NCBI GenBank assembly: GCA_025059745.1
Contig: JANXDH010000004.1
Location: forward strand, 235,783-299,782
Direction: 5' to 3'
Length of the DNA stretch: 64,000 bases
DNA from: Aigarchaeota archaeon
GTDB lineage: Archaea; Thermoproteota; Nitrososphaeria_A; Caldarchaeales; Calditenuaceae
Below are positions 8,836-18,424 of this stretch, in pieces. The notes under the pieces were generated by a model, which saw nothing but the letters and a program-made list of their open reading frames with translations, did not search any database and was not told the origin of the DNA. The position numbers and the translations under genes are program-made. Numbering within the stretch: the first letter of the stretch is position 1; every line of letters begins with the position of its first letter.

Positions 8836-9278
8836 AGCATATACCCGGTCCTTATCCTCCTCATACCCCCGAGCAGTAAAAGTAGCCCCGTAATCACCGG
8901 CAATAGAACCAGTAATATGAGTAACCAACCACCCGCCTCGGCTAGATTAATGTTGGCCCTCGCTAACATCTGGCCGATCAGGACTATCGAACCTATGCCT
9001 ATGAGCCCCCCTAGCACCATGAGGGTACCGGTGGCCTTCGAGTTCAGCCCGCGCGTGATCAGATAAGCCCCTACGTAAAAGATCAGCGATATAATCCAAG
9101 CGATCGAAGCGAAGAATATCGTCAATCCTATCGCCAGACCCGCGAGGATGTTCGACCCGAAGGAGGGGTTTAGGACCGCCGAAGTGGCCGAGTTGAGGAG
9201 CCACAGGCCTATCAGTCCGAAGATCAGTCCAAAAGCGGATAGTACAACTCCACCCCTCCTGCCCAAAAGCACCATCAC
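8832..9278 (-). CDS. Small four-helix membrane protein
   Basis: Unrecognised 148-residue protein with four hydrophobic segments (approx. residues 10-30, 40-70, 80-105, 115-140), short charged ends, and no catalytic motif. ATG 9278 lies about 32 nt after the minus-strand TATA-like aaatatttat. It is convergent with the FAD oxidoreductase and divergent from the S-layer gene across 266 bp. A role in the envelope is a guess from position only. Confidence 0.65.
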   Translation of the reverse strand: MMVLLGRRGGVVLSAFGLIFGLIGLWLLNSATSAVLNPSFGSNILAGLAIGLTIFFASIAWIISLIFYVGAYLITRGLNSKATGTLMVLGGLIGIGSIVLIGQMLARANINLAEAGGWLLILLVLLPVITGLLLLLGGMRRIRTGYML

Positions 9279-9412
9279 TCGTGCAATCTCTTCAGAGACT
9301 CACTAGATAAATATTTCCTTAGTCTCGGCGATCTCAAAGCGTACACGTTTATGGCCAAGTCTTTTATCGATCATCTCTCAATGAGGGCCGGTTATTACTA
9401 CAGACGATGATC

Positions 9413-9519
9413 AGGGTATTACCCTAGAAGTCCCGGATTTCCGGCACTTCAGCGCTTTTCTACGGGAAATTCTAAGGTTTAGAATCTTTCTAGAAATGTC
9501 AGGGCTTTATATGGCCTGA
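9413..9519 (+). promoter_or_regulatory. S-layer gene promoter with stacked inverted repeats
   Basis: Before the giant gene there are four symmetric elements: AGGGTA-T-TACCCT at 9413-9425, ATTCTAA-GGT-TTAGAAT at 9469-9485, the palindrome TTTCTAGAAA at 9487-9496, and TCAGG...CCTGA at 9499-9519, which encloses the TATA box ctttatatgg (9505-9514). The TATA centre is about 36 nt from GTG 9545. These could be regulator sites or, for the last, a promoter-overlapping operator. I see no other gene in 9279-9544. Confidence 0.6.
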
Positions 9520-9544
9520 TTTCATCTAAACGACGCAGTTTGAG

Positions 9545-12500
9545 GTGAGTGAGAAGAAAATGCCGAAGAATAAGTCAACAACCAAGGTCGCTATACTGCT
9601 GTTAGTGGCGATGCTGGCTCTGTCAACGGTGATAGTTTCGATGCCTGAGGCAGAGTCACAGACGCTGAGATTTGCGTGGCTGAAGTTAACGACGCCCAGC
9701 TGGAGCGGGACAACATCAATGACAGGTTGTCCAGGTCTTACTGTACTACCGCTTGCGCACAGGATGGCTGCCTGTCCAAACCCTCTGGTTACTGGATTTG
9801 CAGACCGATATAACTTGACAGCAGATTGGTACTTCGTCGAGGTCTACAGGGAGACCGCATCTCTTGGCACGTTCTTCCACGGTAAGTTCTATCCCAATGC
9901 AACCGGGTTCGTCAGGATAACCTGGCCCGATACTTGGGAGAACGCAACCGTGGTCGTCAAGGCCAAGAGCTACGACGGTACCGAGGTAGGCACAGGTACG
10001 CTGTATGCAGGCATAATAGTATACAAATTGGTAATAAACGCCTCTACCAGTTACATCCAGTCAAAGATAGGAAGTACGGATAGTGGTGGGAGGCCGATTA
10101 ACTGGAGAACAAACGCCACCGTACTATTGGACGGGTCAATATATTCAGTATGGTCACCGTGGCAGACTTCTACCCCCACGACTACTAGCTTGATGTCTAT
10201 AAGCAGTGGGAGGGCAGGTCCTATAGACTTCGTTGCCATGTCACCTGCCAACTTCTCTACCGCCTTCGGTTCTCAATCTGAGTACACGCTCGCCGGGGTG
10301 CCGTACGCCAGGAACGCTTGGGTAGCCAACGCCTCCGTCATCTTCAAGCACTTCCACGTACACACGTGGTACAGCCTCAAGGACAACCTGAGCTATGCGC
10401 AAGTGAAGTTGTATGAGATGAACATAACGACCGGAGAGGCCTCTTTGATGAGGGCCTTCGTAACCAAGGGAGATGGGTCCGGTAACAGCCTCTACGACCC
10501 GAGGACTACCCGCGAGATGTTCCCAGTCGGTACACGGTACGCTGCTAACGAGTTGGTGCCCGTACCCCTGGCTGCAGTCAACATCATACACAGAGTGCCT
10601 TACAGTAGCTTCTGGTCTGGTACCAGGGCGCACCTGAACGTCACGACAAGGGTCTGGTGGGAGACTGTACTGGTCAACACAACGTTCTACGCCGGAAGGC
10701 AGTTAAGCGGTGCCACCGCCTTCACTAACCTTGACGATACTCACGTAGCTAGCGTACCCACCATGGGATTCGGTTTCCCGGTCAGTGGTTTCATAAACAG
10801 GGACTTACCACCAGGTCATGCTGGCAAAATATTATCGGCAATTAATGTGAACTACAACTTCACGACCACGCCGTATCTTGATAGTGCTGCTCCTGGACAC
10901 TCTAGGCCGGTCTCGAACTTCTACAACTCCACGGTCTTCTACTGGAGGTGCGGAGTGAGGGACGACGACCTGCTCGTTAACGGCACCGTATTCTCACCTG
11001 ACACTTTCGGGTGGGGATTCAGGACCTTCGACTCTGCGCTCTTCTTCGCGAACTGCAAGGTCAACCTCAGAGACAGCAGCGGAAACCCCTACTACCTGCA
11101 GCAGAACCAGCTAGGGTCCACGATTGAGCCATATCGTGTGAGGGGCAAGGTGTTCGATACGTTTGCTCTGACGGCGAGTCCACACGCTTGGCCTGGCTAC
11201 ATAGCGAACTTCAGCAAGTACTTCAGGGTACCCAACGCCACAGTGTGGTCGGGTCTGAACACCAAGTACGGTACGCTGCAGGTCTTTGCAGAGAACTTAT
11301 TTGCAAGGGCTCAGGTCTATACGTCGAGATACTATACTGGTACCGTTGATTTGACAGCGAATGACCCGACTAGGGTCGCCGTCATCGGATACCTCAGGAC
11401 TAGGAGCATAGCTGATGACCCAGGCCCGTACAGGGGCTTGAGGATCGAGGTACAGTACAGCGGAGGCTTCTATGGGAGTTACGGCGGAACGTCCCAAACT
11501 GTCGGCGTTTTCACGCTAGAGAACCCGTACCTGATAGTCTTGAAGAATGACACCACTGGTATTCCGAGCTGGGTGAACCCGTGGTACATTGTCACGACGG
11601 TCCCAGATCCCAGGTATCCAGAGATATACTCTATAGATCCTATGTACGTCAGGGTCGGCACTTCATCCGGAGGCGGTCCGATAGTAGCTCTAGTTGGCAA
11701 CAACACTGTCAGGATAAGTCCTGGTCCTAAATACGATCCGATCTTCGGTCCGAGGACCTTCAGGAACCAGAGCAAGATCTTGCTGGTAGCAAACGTCAGC
11801 GACATAGTGGTGGTACCGAGGGACAGTAAGGGTACCATTCACGACCCGAGCAAGATTAACGTCTGGTTGTTGAGGACGACCGGATCACCGGTCAACTTAC
11901 CGGCATATAGTTTCCTATCTTCAGACGCGATACGCCACGCGTACGAACACTACGGTCCCGTTAGTCATCCGTTCCTCTGGAGGCTGAACATCTCTAGGAC
12001 GTTACTGGGTGCTACTCCGCCATCGTACGTTTGGGTCGCGTTCCAGGTGCCCGAGGAACTAACATACGGTTTCAGAGTCACGTATGACGGTGTCACGGTC
12101 TACGAGAATGCGGCTGAGATACCCAAGTTGCTGACCACAGTAGTCAGGACCCTCACCATAAGGGTCTTTGCACTGAAGGCCATCTTCGTTGACTGCGTCG
12201 ACAGACCGCTGACCGAGACGTACGCTTGGATCATAGACCCGGTCACCAACACGGAGAGACAGATACTCATAGGTGCAGATGGGGCACACGACTTCATACT
12301 CCCCGGAGATACTTTGACTTTCACGAGGCTGTACTGGAAGGGTGCGTTCGTAGGCTACGTTGAGGCCGTCCTTCCAGACGGCACGAGAGTCCCCGCGACA
12401 ACCGGTCGACTATCATTGAGCATCACTGACTTAGCCGCACCAGTGAGGATACGTGCATTGGTCAACGACATCGTATTCAGGACGTTCGATTACGATGGCG

Positions 12501-15500
12501 TAGTAGGGATACCTAGACTGAACATAACGGTATCGTGGCGTGGGTTCAACGTAACCGCGAACAGGCCTTGGTACTACCTGCAGACCATGGACCCGTGGGG
12601 TTACGGTATAACTGATGGGACACTGGCTGAGAGGTTAGGTATAGTACCCGTAGGTACAGGAGCTGCATTCGACAGGTTGAGGTGGAATACCAGCATATCT
12701 ATAGGCCAGTTCTTCTCTTACGTGATACTACACAGGAACAGCACCAACGAGTACATATTCTACCAAATGCCGGCGACCCTCTACAACATCACTGTCACCA
12801 CCGTAGTACCCAAGCCTTGGCATTACAGTTCCGCTAGCAGGTCCCCAGGTCACAACTTCTGGGGACAGGTAGACAACAAGCCGTTCGCGAGGATAATACG
12901 CTGGACTCCAGGTGGTGCGTCAGTCCTGCCGACTGAGGTCATGGGTGCCGGAATCAGAGACAGGGTAGTGCTTAGGCTATTCAACTTCGACCTGAGATAC
13001 ACGGTATGTGGTCCGTTGACGGTGAGTCTGAACACATGGGCGATCGACTGGACCCTCAGGACGTTGGATACCAGGAGGACGATCGGCGGCGTGACCTACA
13101 GGATAGCGACTGACAACGACGTTGGCGTGAACTTCTTAGATCCCTCGACCTTGATCAGCGACCCATTCGATACGACGCTCTGGGTACCGACCGTAGGCGT
13201 CCCGGCGAAGGGACCGTACACTCAGAGCATACTTGCAACTGATGGTAGACTGTACACCAACCCAACTGTCTACAGGTTGCTGAACGATGAGTCGTTGTTG
13301 TGGTGGAACGGCAGCTACAGAATAGACACTATAAGGTTAACGACCAACATGACGTTCGTCGTAGACAAGGTCTTCAACGCCACTGCGCTACCGAACAGAG
13401 TCTGGCACAGACTCAACTTCACCGTACAGCCGAGCGCTGATCTACACAGGCTCCAGACGGTTTACGGAAGGTGGTTGGCACTCAACACCTCCTTCACCTA
13501 CAGGATAATAGTCTACGAGGGAGGCACACTCGATGTACCGATGCCCGTTACCTTCGTCAGGCCTCAGGCACTCGACAAGTCCGGTGCGCCTCTAGAGGGA
13601 GCGTTGATAGAGGGATGGATACTCAACCTGAACGAGACGGGTAGGATCGATATAACTGCGATAGCCGGTGGGGCCTCGCTGAACGCAACCACAGTGAAGT
13701 CTAACAAGATGACGACCAATGCGACGTACGCTGTATTATGGAGGTGGTTGACGAAGATGGTCGCTGACCCCGCGAGACCTCAGGAGTTCGTGGAGACTAA
13801 GTGGGACAGGATCGAGTTGACCATCTACTGTCTGAGGGCCGTAGGCAGTACCTGCAAGCCTGCTACCACCACGCCTCGTACGATCATAGTACAGGTGCCA
13901 CCGTTCCCGTCACAGCTGATAATGAGAGACGTTCACGGACTCAACTTCACGATAACGGAGAGGTTCATCTACCCGATGGTGTCCAGCGACTTCGCTTATG
14001 ACGCTAACAACGCCACCAACCCGTTCTCACCCGGCGCATCGACCAACCCATCCTCTTACGTCTACGGACAGTTGAGGGTCGGTGCATGGCGGACGCTGGC
14101 TGACGGTTCGATCAGGAGCTTCACGGTACCCGGTTATACCGGTCTACTGATGCTACCTACGAGCGGTTTCCTCAACGCCAGCTACGGCATAGAGTCTGTG
14201 ATAGGTTACGGCGGCGGTGTCTACCCAACGCCAACGATCGGCGCCGACCAGAGGCGATCGATATCGTTGGTCGGTACTAGAGAGCAGTTCTACTACCAGT
14301 TCAACGTGGTCTGGAGGTCCGCGGTAGTCTACAGTGACAGCTTCGTATTGGAGAAGGGAACGACCGTGACCTTCGGTAACTCGGAGGTCTACGACGTGCG
14401 GTTCATGTTCACCCTGAGCAACTCCACCAGCACTGCTGACGCGGTCAGAGGACTCAACGTCTGGATCTACTACCCGAACGTGACGACGTGGAGGACTGCG
14501 ACGCTCTGGAGTACGGTGCCACCTACACCGCAGGATTACAGGTCTTGCGGTACTAGCGTCTTCGGGTGCGGACTGAGGGTGACGTTGATCAGCACGGTCA
14601 GCGCGGACGGTGTGGTGACGTTGACTAGGGTCCCAGGACCGAGGTTCATGAACACAACGTGGAAGTACGTCTTCTCTGCCAACCACTCCGCGGTAACTTG
14701 GCTGAGAGATCTGGTGGCGACACAGTTCGTGCTCAACAACGAGACCTTTGGAATGGCACCACTGAGGACTGGTGTTATACCGAGAGGAACCGTGCTGACG
14801 GTACCTATAATGCTGATGGCTGCGAACCAGGTACAGATAGTCGTCTTAGGCTGGAGGGATGAGCAGGGCATAGCCGTCGCCTATCCGTTGGAGGGCTTCA
14901 CGGTGAGGTACGAGTTCAGAGACGGAAGCGCCGCTAGAATCAAGATCGTATCCAGACCAGATACGACTAGCGCCGCAGGAGTCGTAATAATAGGCTCTGA
15001 CGCGAGTGACCCGAGAAGGGTCTTCTGGTTGGGCACAATAGTACGATACAGGGTAGAACCACCGTCATGGATGATTAACGTTGACGATAGGAAGTGGACC
15101 AGCCTGTTCGGAATGAGGAACGTAGAGGTGACAACAGTATCGGGTTACAGACCAGATCCTAGACCGAGCACCGGTGCGTACTTCCCAGACGAGGTACCGA
15201 GCCACTACGCGGTCACCACGATAACCCACAGCTTCATTACGGTGAGTCCAGGCAGGACGCTATGCCTCGGTCTCTGTACTGCGTTCTTCCCAGAGCTCGG
15301 AAGGACGGTCAGCAAGCCGTACATCATCAACGTCGACTACACGCTCGTGACGGTCAGGGCATTAGACTTCAACGGTAGGCCGCTGCGTGGTGCGTTCGTT
15401 GAGATCGTCGAGAGGGCGAGCGGCAAGATAGCAGGATGGAGCTACACGTTCGGATCAACGTGGCCGATGCAGGTCGTGGACCTCGAGGAGCTCTTCAACT

Positions 15501-17197
15501 TCCACAGGGTCAGGCTGCTGCTACCTCCAAGAACAGTAGGGGGTGATGGTTACACCGAGTTCATGCCCGTGGCTGTAGGACCTTGGAACTACGACGCCAA
15601 CAACGATACCTTGATCGACAACTCCGGGTTCAGGGGTGACGATCCGAGGACGCCCTTAGTAGAGGGAACGCCGTTGCAGTTCATAGTGAGGGTCTACTGG
15701 GCTGCTACTGACAGAAATACAGAAGACGCCAACGGGAACCTGCTCGCGCTATGGCCGTTCATCGATCCGCAGAGGCCGGTCACTGTCACCGAGGCCCGTC
15801 GATCGGTCGTCAAGTTCCACGAGAAGGTCTACGACAGCGACATCCACGAGACCGACGCCCAAGCCAAGACGCTGAGCGTACCGATAGATACGTTTGCGAC
15901 TATCAGGCTACCGACCGCGACCATATTCAAGTACGACGGTGCCCATAGGGACGTGACCACAAGGGTCTTCGACTTCAAGTTACTGATGAACTACGAGGGC
16001 AAGTCACTGCCTGAGAGGCACTTGGCGAACTTGAGAGTCGAGGTCATCAAGACTGAGCCAGACAGGACTTTGGCGCTGAACTTCTCAGACACGAGAGCGG
16101 GGGGCAAGGTATCGATCGACTCGTTCGCCATAACGAGGATCTCAAGCGGTACCTACGAGGTGAGGGTATTCTTCCGCACCATACCGACGCCGATACACAC
16201 TCAGAGGTTCGTGGTGAACGTCGCCAACGTCGACGCTATTGCATCGCTGCCGTTCACTGATCTAGAGTTCGAGGTGACAGACCGCCAGAACAGGCCGTTA
16301 CCAGGCATCAGGGCAACCGTAGACCCCGCAACATACTACTCAGCGATATCGGTTAGCGGCAACGTGATATCGATATCGGCGATACTCTCGGTTGCTCCAG
16401 TCAACATAGTGATAAGCTACCCGAGCCCAGACTACGGAACGACTGCGGAGTTCTCGGTGAGAAGGCTACCGGGGTCATTCAGGGATATACTGGCAGGCGG
16501 TAGGACGCTGGTGATGCCTGTTGCTGACGTAACAGTCAAGGTAACCGATAAGGAGGGCAAGCCGGTAGGCGCTGCTCAGGTGAGGCTGGCGACGACGCAG
16601 AGGACCACAGGTGCTGACGGTGTAGCGATATTCGAGCGTGTACCGTTGGAGGACACGACTGGTGGACTGAGGTACGCGTTCGCTGTCTTCAGGGATGGCG
16701 TTGACGTGACCCCAGCGGAGGCGAGGTCCCAGAGGCTGTCGACAGCGAGGACGATAATTGAGGTCATAGGACAGCTCTTCTCGATACGCGTGAGGGTGAT
16801 CGGTGAGGCAGGACAGGGACTCCCGTTCGCGACCGTGATCATGGAGAGGGAAGGTGCGACCGTTGCGACGGTGAGCGCTGATAGCGGCGGGTTCGCAGTC
16901 GTGGACAGCTTGCCGCTAGCTAGCTACCAGGTCGAGGCGAGGTACAAGGGACTTCCGTCGGCGAGGTCTGTCGTCAGTCAGGACGCGGTGCTTGCAGAGA
17001 GGGTCATAGAGCTGAGGTTGCCGGTCTTCATAGAGATCCTTGGGGTGCCGATGAGTCTCTCGACGTTCATAGCGCTGATAATAGGGCTGATACTGCTGGT
17101 GATCGTAATAGCCGTCATCGTCAGCGAGTACCGCTGGTGGCGTGGAAGGAGGCTCGGAATATACCCACCGTCTCCACCCAAAGCTCCACCGAAGTAG
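9545..17197 (+). CDS. Giant S-layer-like surface protein
   Basis: A 2550-residue secreted protein. It begins with a charged N-terminus and a signal peptide (VAILLLVAMLALSTVIVS), continues with a very long Thr/Ser/Asn/aromatic-rich beta-type ectodomain containing many NxS/T sequons, and ends with carboxypeptidase-regulatory/Ig-like repeats (VTVKVTDKEGKPVGAAQV near 2330) and one membrane helix (LIIGLILLVIVIAVIV) followed by a short basic tail. Size, sequons and C-terminal anchor fit a main S-layer subunit. Length is well above a typical S-layer protein. GTG 9545 gives five extra residues before the alternative ATG 9560. A T-rich terminator follows, then a second anchored surface protein. Function is inferred; no enzyme motif was seen. 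Confidence 0.82.
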   Translation: MSEKKMPKNKSTTKVAILLLVAMLALSTVIVSMPEAESQTLRFAWLKLTTPSWSGTTSMTGCPGLTVLPLAHRMAACPNPLVTGFADRYNLTADWYFVEVYRETASLGTFFHGKFYPNATGFVRITWPDTWENATVVVKAKSYDGTEVGTGTLYAGIIVYKLVINASTSYIQSKIGSTDSGGRPINWRTNATVLLDGSIYSVWSPWQTSTPTTTSLMSISSGRAGPIDFVAMSPANFSTAFGSQSEYTLAGVPYARNAWVANASVIFKHFHVHTWYSLKDNLSYAQVKLYEMNITTGEASLMRAFVTKGDGSGNSLYDPRTTREMFPVGTRYAANELVPVPLAAVNIIHRVPYSSFWSGTRAHLNVTTRVWWETVLVNTTFYAGRQLSGATAFTNLDDTHVASVPTMGFGFPVSGFINRDLPPGHAGKILSAINVNYNFTTTPYLDSAAPGHSRPVSNFYNSTVFYWRCGVRDDDLLVNGTVFSPDTFGWGFRTFDSALFFANCKVNLRDSSGNPYYLQQNQLGSTIEPYRVRGKVFDTFALTASPHAWPGYIANFSKYFRVPNATVWSGLNTKYGTLQVFAENLFARAQVYTSRYYTGTVDLTANDPTRVAVIGYLRTRSIADDPGPYRGLRIEVQYSGGFYGSYGGTSQTVGVFTLENPYLIVLKNDTTGIPSWVNPWYIVTTVPDPRYPEIYSIDPMYVRVGTSSGGGPIVALVGNNTVRISPGPKYDPIFGPRTFRNQSKILLVANVSDIVVVPRDSKGTIHDPSKINVWLLRTTGSPVNLPAYSFLSSDAIRHAYEHYGPVSHPFLWRLNISRTLLGATPPSYVWVAFQVPEELTYGFRVTYDGVTVYENAAEIPKLLTTVVRTLTIRVFALKAIFVDCVDRPLTETYAWIIDPVTNTERQILIGADGAHDFILPGDTLTFTRLYWKGAFVGYVEAVLPDGTRVPATTGRLSLSITDLAAPVRIRALVNDIVFRTFDYDGVVGIPRLNITVSWRGFNVTANRPWYYLQTMDPWGYGITDGTLAERLGIVPVGTGAAFDRLRWNTSISIGQFFSYVILHRNSTNEYIFYQMPATLYNITVTTVVPKPWHYSSASRSPGHNFWGQVDNKPFARIIRWTPGGASVLPTEVMGAGIRDRVVLRLFNFDLRYTVCGPLTVSLNTWAIDWTLRTLDTRRTIGGVTYRIATDNDVGVNFLDPSTLISDPFDTTLWVPTVGVPAKGPYTQSILATDGRLYTNPTVYRLLNDESLLWWNGSYRIDTIRLTTNMTFVVDKVFNATALPNRVWHRLNFTVQPSADLHRLQTVYGRWLALNTSFTYRIIVYEGGTLDVPMPVTFVRPQALDKSGAPLEGALIEGWILNLNETGRIDITAIAGGASLNATTVKSNKMTTNATYAVLWRWLTKMVADPARPQEFVETKWDRIELTIYCLRAVGSTCKPATTTPRTIIVQVPPFPSQLIMRDVHGLNFTITERFIYPMVSSDFAYDANNATNPFSPGASTNPSSYVYGQLRVGAWRTLADGSIRSFTVPGYTGLLMLPTSGFLNASYGIESVIGYGGGVYPTPTIGADQRRSISLVGTREQFYYQFNVVWRSAVVYSDSFVLEKGTTVTFGNSEVYDVRFMFTLSNSTSTADAVRGLNVWIYYPNVTTWRTATLWSTVPPTPQDYRSCGTSVFGCGLRVTLISTVSADGVVTLTRVPGPRFMNTTWKYVFSANHSAVTWLRDLVATQFVLNNETFGMAPLRTGVIPRGTVLTVPIMLMAANQVQIVVLGWRDEQGIAVAYPLEGFTVRYEFRDGSAARIKIVSRPDTTSAAGVVIIGSDASDPRRVFWLGTIVRYRVEPPSWMINVDDRKWTSLFGMRNVEVTTVSGYRPDPRPSTGAYFPDEVPSHYAVTTITHSFITVSPGRTLCLGLCTAFFPELGRTVSKPYIINVDYTLVTVRALDFNGRPLRGAFVEIVERASGKIAGWSYTFGSTWPMQVVDLEELFNFHRVRLLLPPRTVGGDGYTEFMPVAVGPWNYDANNDTLIDNSGFRGDDPRTPLVEGTPLQFIVRVYWAATDRNTEDANGNLLALWPFIDPQRPVTVTEARRSVVKFHEKVYDSDIHETDAQAKTLSVPIDTFATIRLPTATIFKYDGAHRDVTTRVFDFKLLMNYEGKSLPERHLANLRVEVIKTEPDRTLALNFSDTRAGGKVSIDSFAITRISSGTYEVRVFFRTIPTPIHTQRFVVNVANVDAIASLPFTDLEFEVTDRQNRPLPGIRATVDPATYYSAISVSGNVISISAILSVAPVNIVISYPSPDYGTTAEFSVRRLPGSFRDILAGGRTLVMPVADVTVKVTDKEGKPVGAAQVRLATTQRTTGADGVAIFERVPLEDTTGGLRYAFAVFRDGVDVTPAEARSQRLSTARTIIEVIGQLFSIRVRVIGEAGQGLPFATVIMEREGATVATVSADSGGFAVVDSLPLASYQVEARYKGLPSARSVVSQDAVLAERVIELRLPVFIEILGVPMSLSTFIALIIGLILLVIVIAVIVSEYRWWRGRRLGIYPPSPPKAPPK

Positions 17198-17214
17198 ATA
17201 GATTAATTCTCAAT

Positions 17215-17233
17215 CATTTTTTTCCAATTTTTC
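17215..17233 (+). terminator. T-rich terminator after S-layer gene
   Basis: Two T-runs, ttttttt and ttttt, follow the stop by about 20 and 32 nt without a stem-loop. Poly-T tracts like this are the usual archaeal termination signal. Confidence 0.6.
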
Positions 17234-17305
17234 CGTACTACATCAGTGATAGTTAGGTAGTGTCTATCCCTAAACGTTTTTCTTGTACCAAGGTGTAGTC
17301 ATGTC

Positions 17306-18418
17306 ATGCGGTTAATGAGGATCTTACCGCTCTTACTGTCCCTCGCGATCTGCCTTATGATAAGCGCGCCTCAGTACGCCATCTCCGCGAGTGACGGTCC
17401 GAGGAGCGTCGACGTATCACTGGGCGGAGAGGTCACTGTGAGGGGTCAGCTGAGGGCTGTCGAGACATCAACAGTCTCCACGAACTACGTAACGACCATA
17501 TCCCCGGGTCAGAGGCTTGAGGTCGAGGCGAGGGTCTGGCACGTGGAGTACGTGGGGTCGAGGGTCACCGTGAGCATGAAGACCGAGGATGGAGGTATTT
17601 TGGTGTCCGCCAGCGAGATAGTCTCGACGGGGGAGACGAGGACGTTCGTGCTGAGCTACGTATTCGCGAAGGAGTACCGTGGCGAGAGGGTCCTAGTGGA
17701 GGTAGGTACGGTCGCAGACAGGTTCGCCCCCTCGGTCCTTAATTACAGCATCAAGTTGAGCAAGGGCGAGGTGTACGACGCGAAGGAGGTCAGCTACTAC
17801 CAGTCCGGGAGCAGTGTCCCCCAGGTGATCAGGTTAAACGTGGGAGACATGCCCTACTCGATCGCCCAATCAATCGAGATAGCCAGAGGTCTCCCGGTCC
17901 TCAAGCCCGGTGACAGGTTGCAGACATCTGGGTTCCTCTCCTTCGAGCAGAGGAGCCAGGGTGCTGGGGTCATACGCGTGCTCAGGGGGAACGACATAGA
18001 GGACCTCTACGCCTTCAGGGTCGAACTCTCACAGGGCTCCGGGCTCACATTCACAGCCAGGCCGGGTGGAGATGGGGTGATAACGGCCTCGATACTCTAC
18101 GAGGACGGGTTCACGATCAAGAGCGCCTCCTCCAAGACGCCCGGTCAACCGGTAGAGCTGAACATAAACTTCACTAAGGCCACCTCGACGGTCCTGCTGA
18201 TGAGGGTCTCGGTCCTCTCCTCTTCAGTCGACTTGATCCCCTACACGATCACCATCGCTGTGAAGGAGCCGCAGAAGGTTGAGAAGGTGACTGAGTCAGA
18301 GGACCTGGTGATCCCCGAGCCCATCGCGAGGTTCGTGATCATAGGGGTAGCTGTCGCCGTGGTGACTGCAGGCATCTTCTCCGCGGTCGTGGGCAGGAGG
18401 AGGTCGAGGGAATGGTAG
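17306..18418 (+). CDS. Membrane-anchored secreted protein, S-layer companion
   Basis: A 370-residue protein with a signal peptide (RILPLLLSLAICLMISAP), a beta-rich ectodomain and a C-terminal membrane helix (FVIIGVAVAVVTAGIFSAVV) with a basic tail RRRSREW. It has the same topology as the giant protein just upstream, suggesting an accessory surface or stalk subunit. I recognise no named domain. ATG 17306 fits the signal peptide. Its end is 6 nt from the convergent FAD oxidoreductase stop. Confidence 0.72.
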   Translation: MRLMRILPLLLSLAICLMISAPQYAISASDGPRSVDVSLGGEVTVRGQLRAVETSTVSTNYVTTISPGQRLEVEARVWHVEYVGSRVTVSMKTEDGGILVSASEIVSTGETRTFVLSYVFAKEYRGERVLVEVGTVADRFAPSVLNYSIKLSKGEVYDAKEVSYYQSGSSVPQVIRLNVGDMPYSIAQSIEIARGLPVLKPGDRLQTSGFLSFEQRSQGAGVIRVLRGNDIEDLYAFRVELSQGSGLTFTARPGGDGVITASILYEDGFTIKSASSKTPGQPVELNINFTKATSTVLLMRVSVLSSSVDLIPYTITIAVKEPQKVEKVTESEDLVIPEPIARFVIIGVAVAVVTAGIFSAVVGRRRSREW

Positions 18419-18424
18419 CCGAGG

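Noticed and set aside
9381-9410. Nine-codon ORF MRAGYYYRR upstream of the S-layer gene
   Set aside because: A TATA-like element lies at a suitable distance, but nine codons cannot be told from chance.
14153-14686. Long minus-strand ORFs inside the giant gene
   Set aside because: They run antisense to the 2550-codon gene, have no start signal and an arginine-rich, non-protein-like composition.
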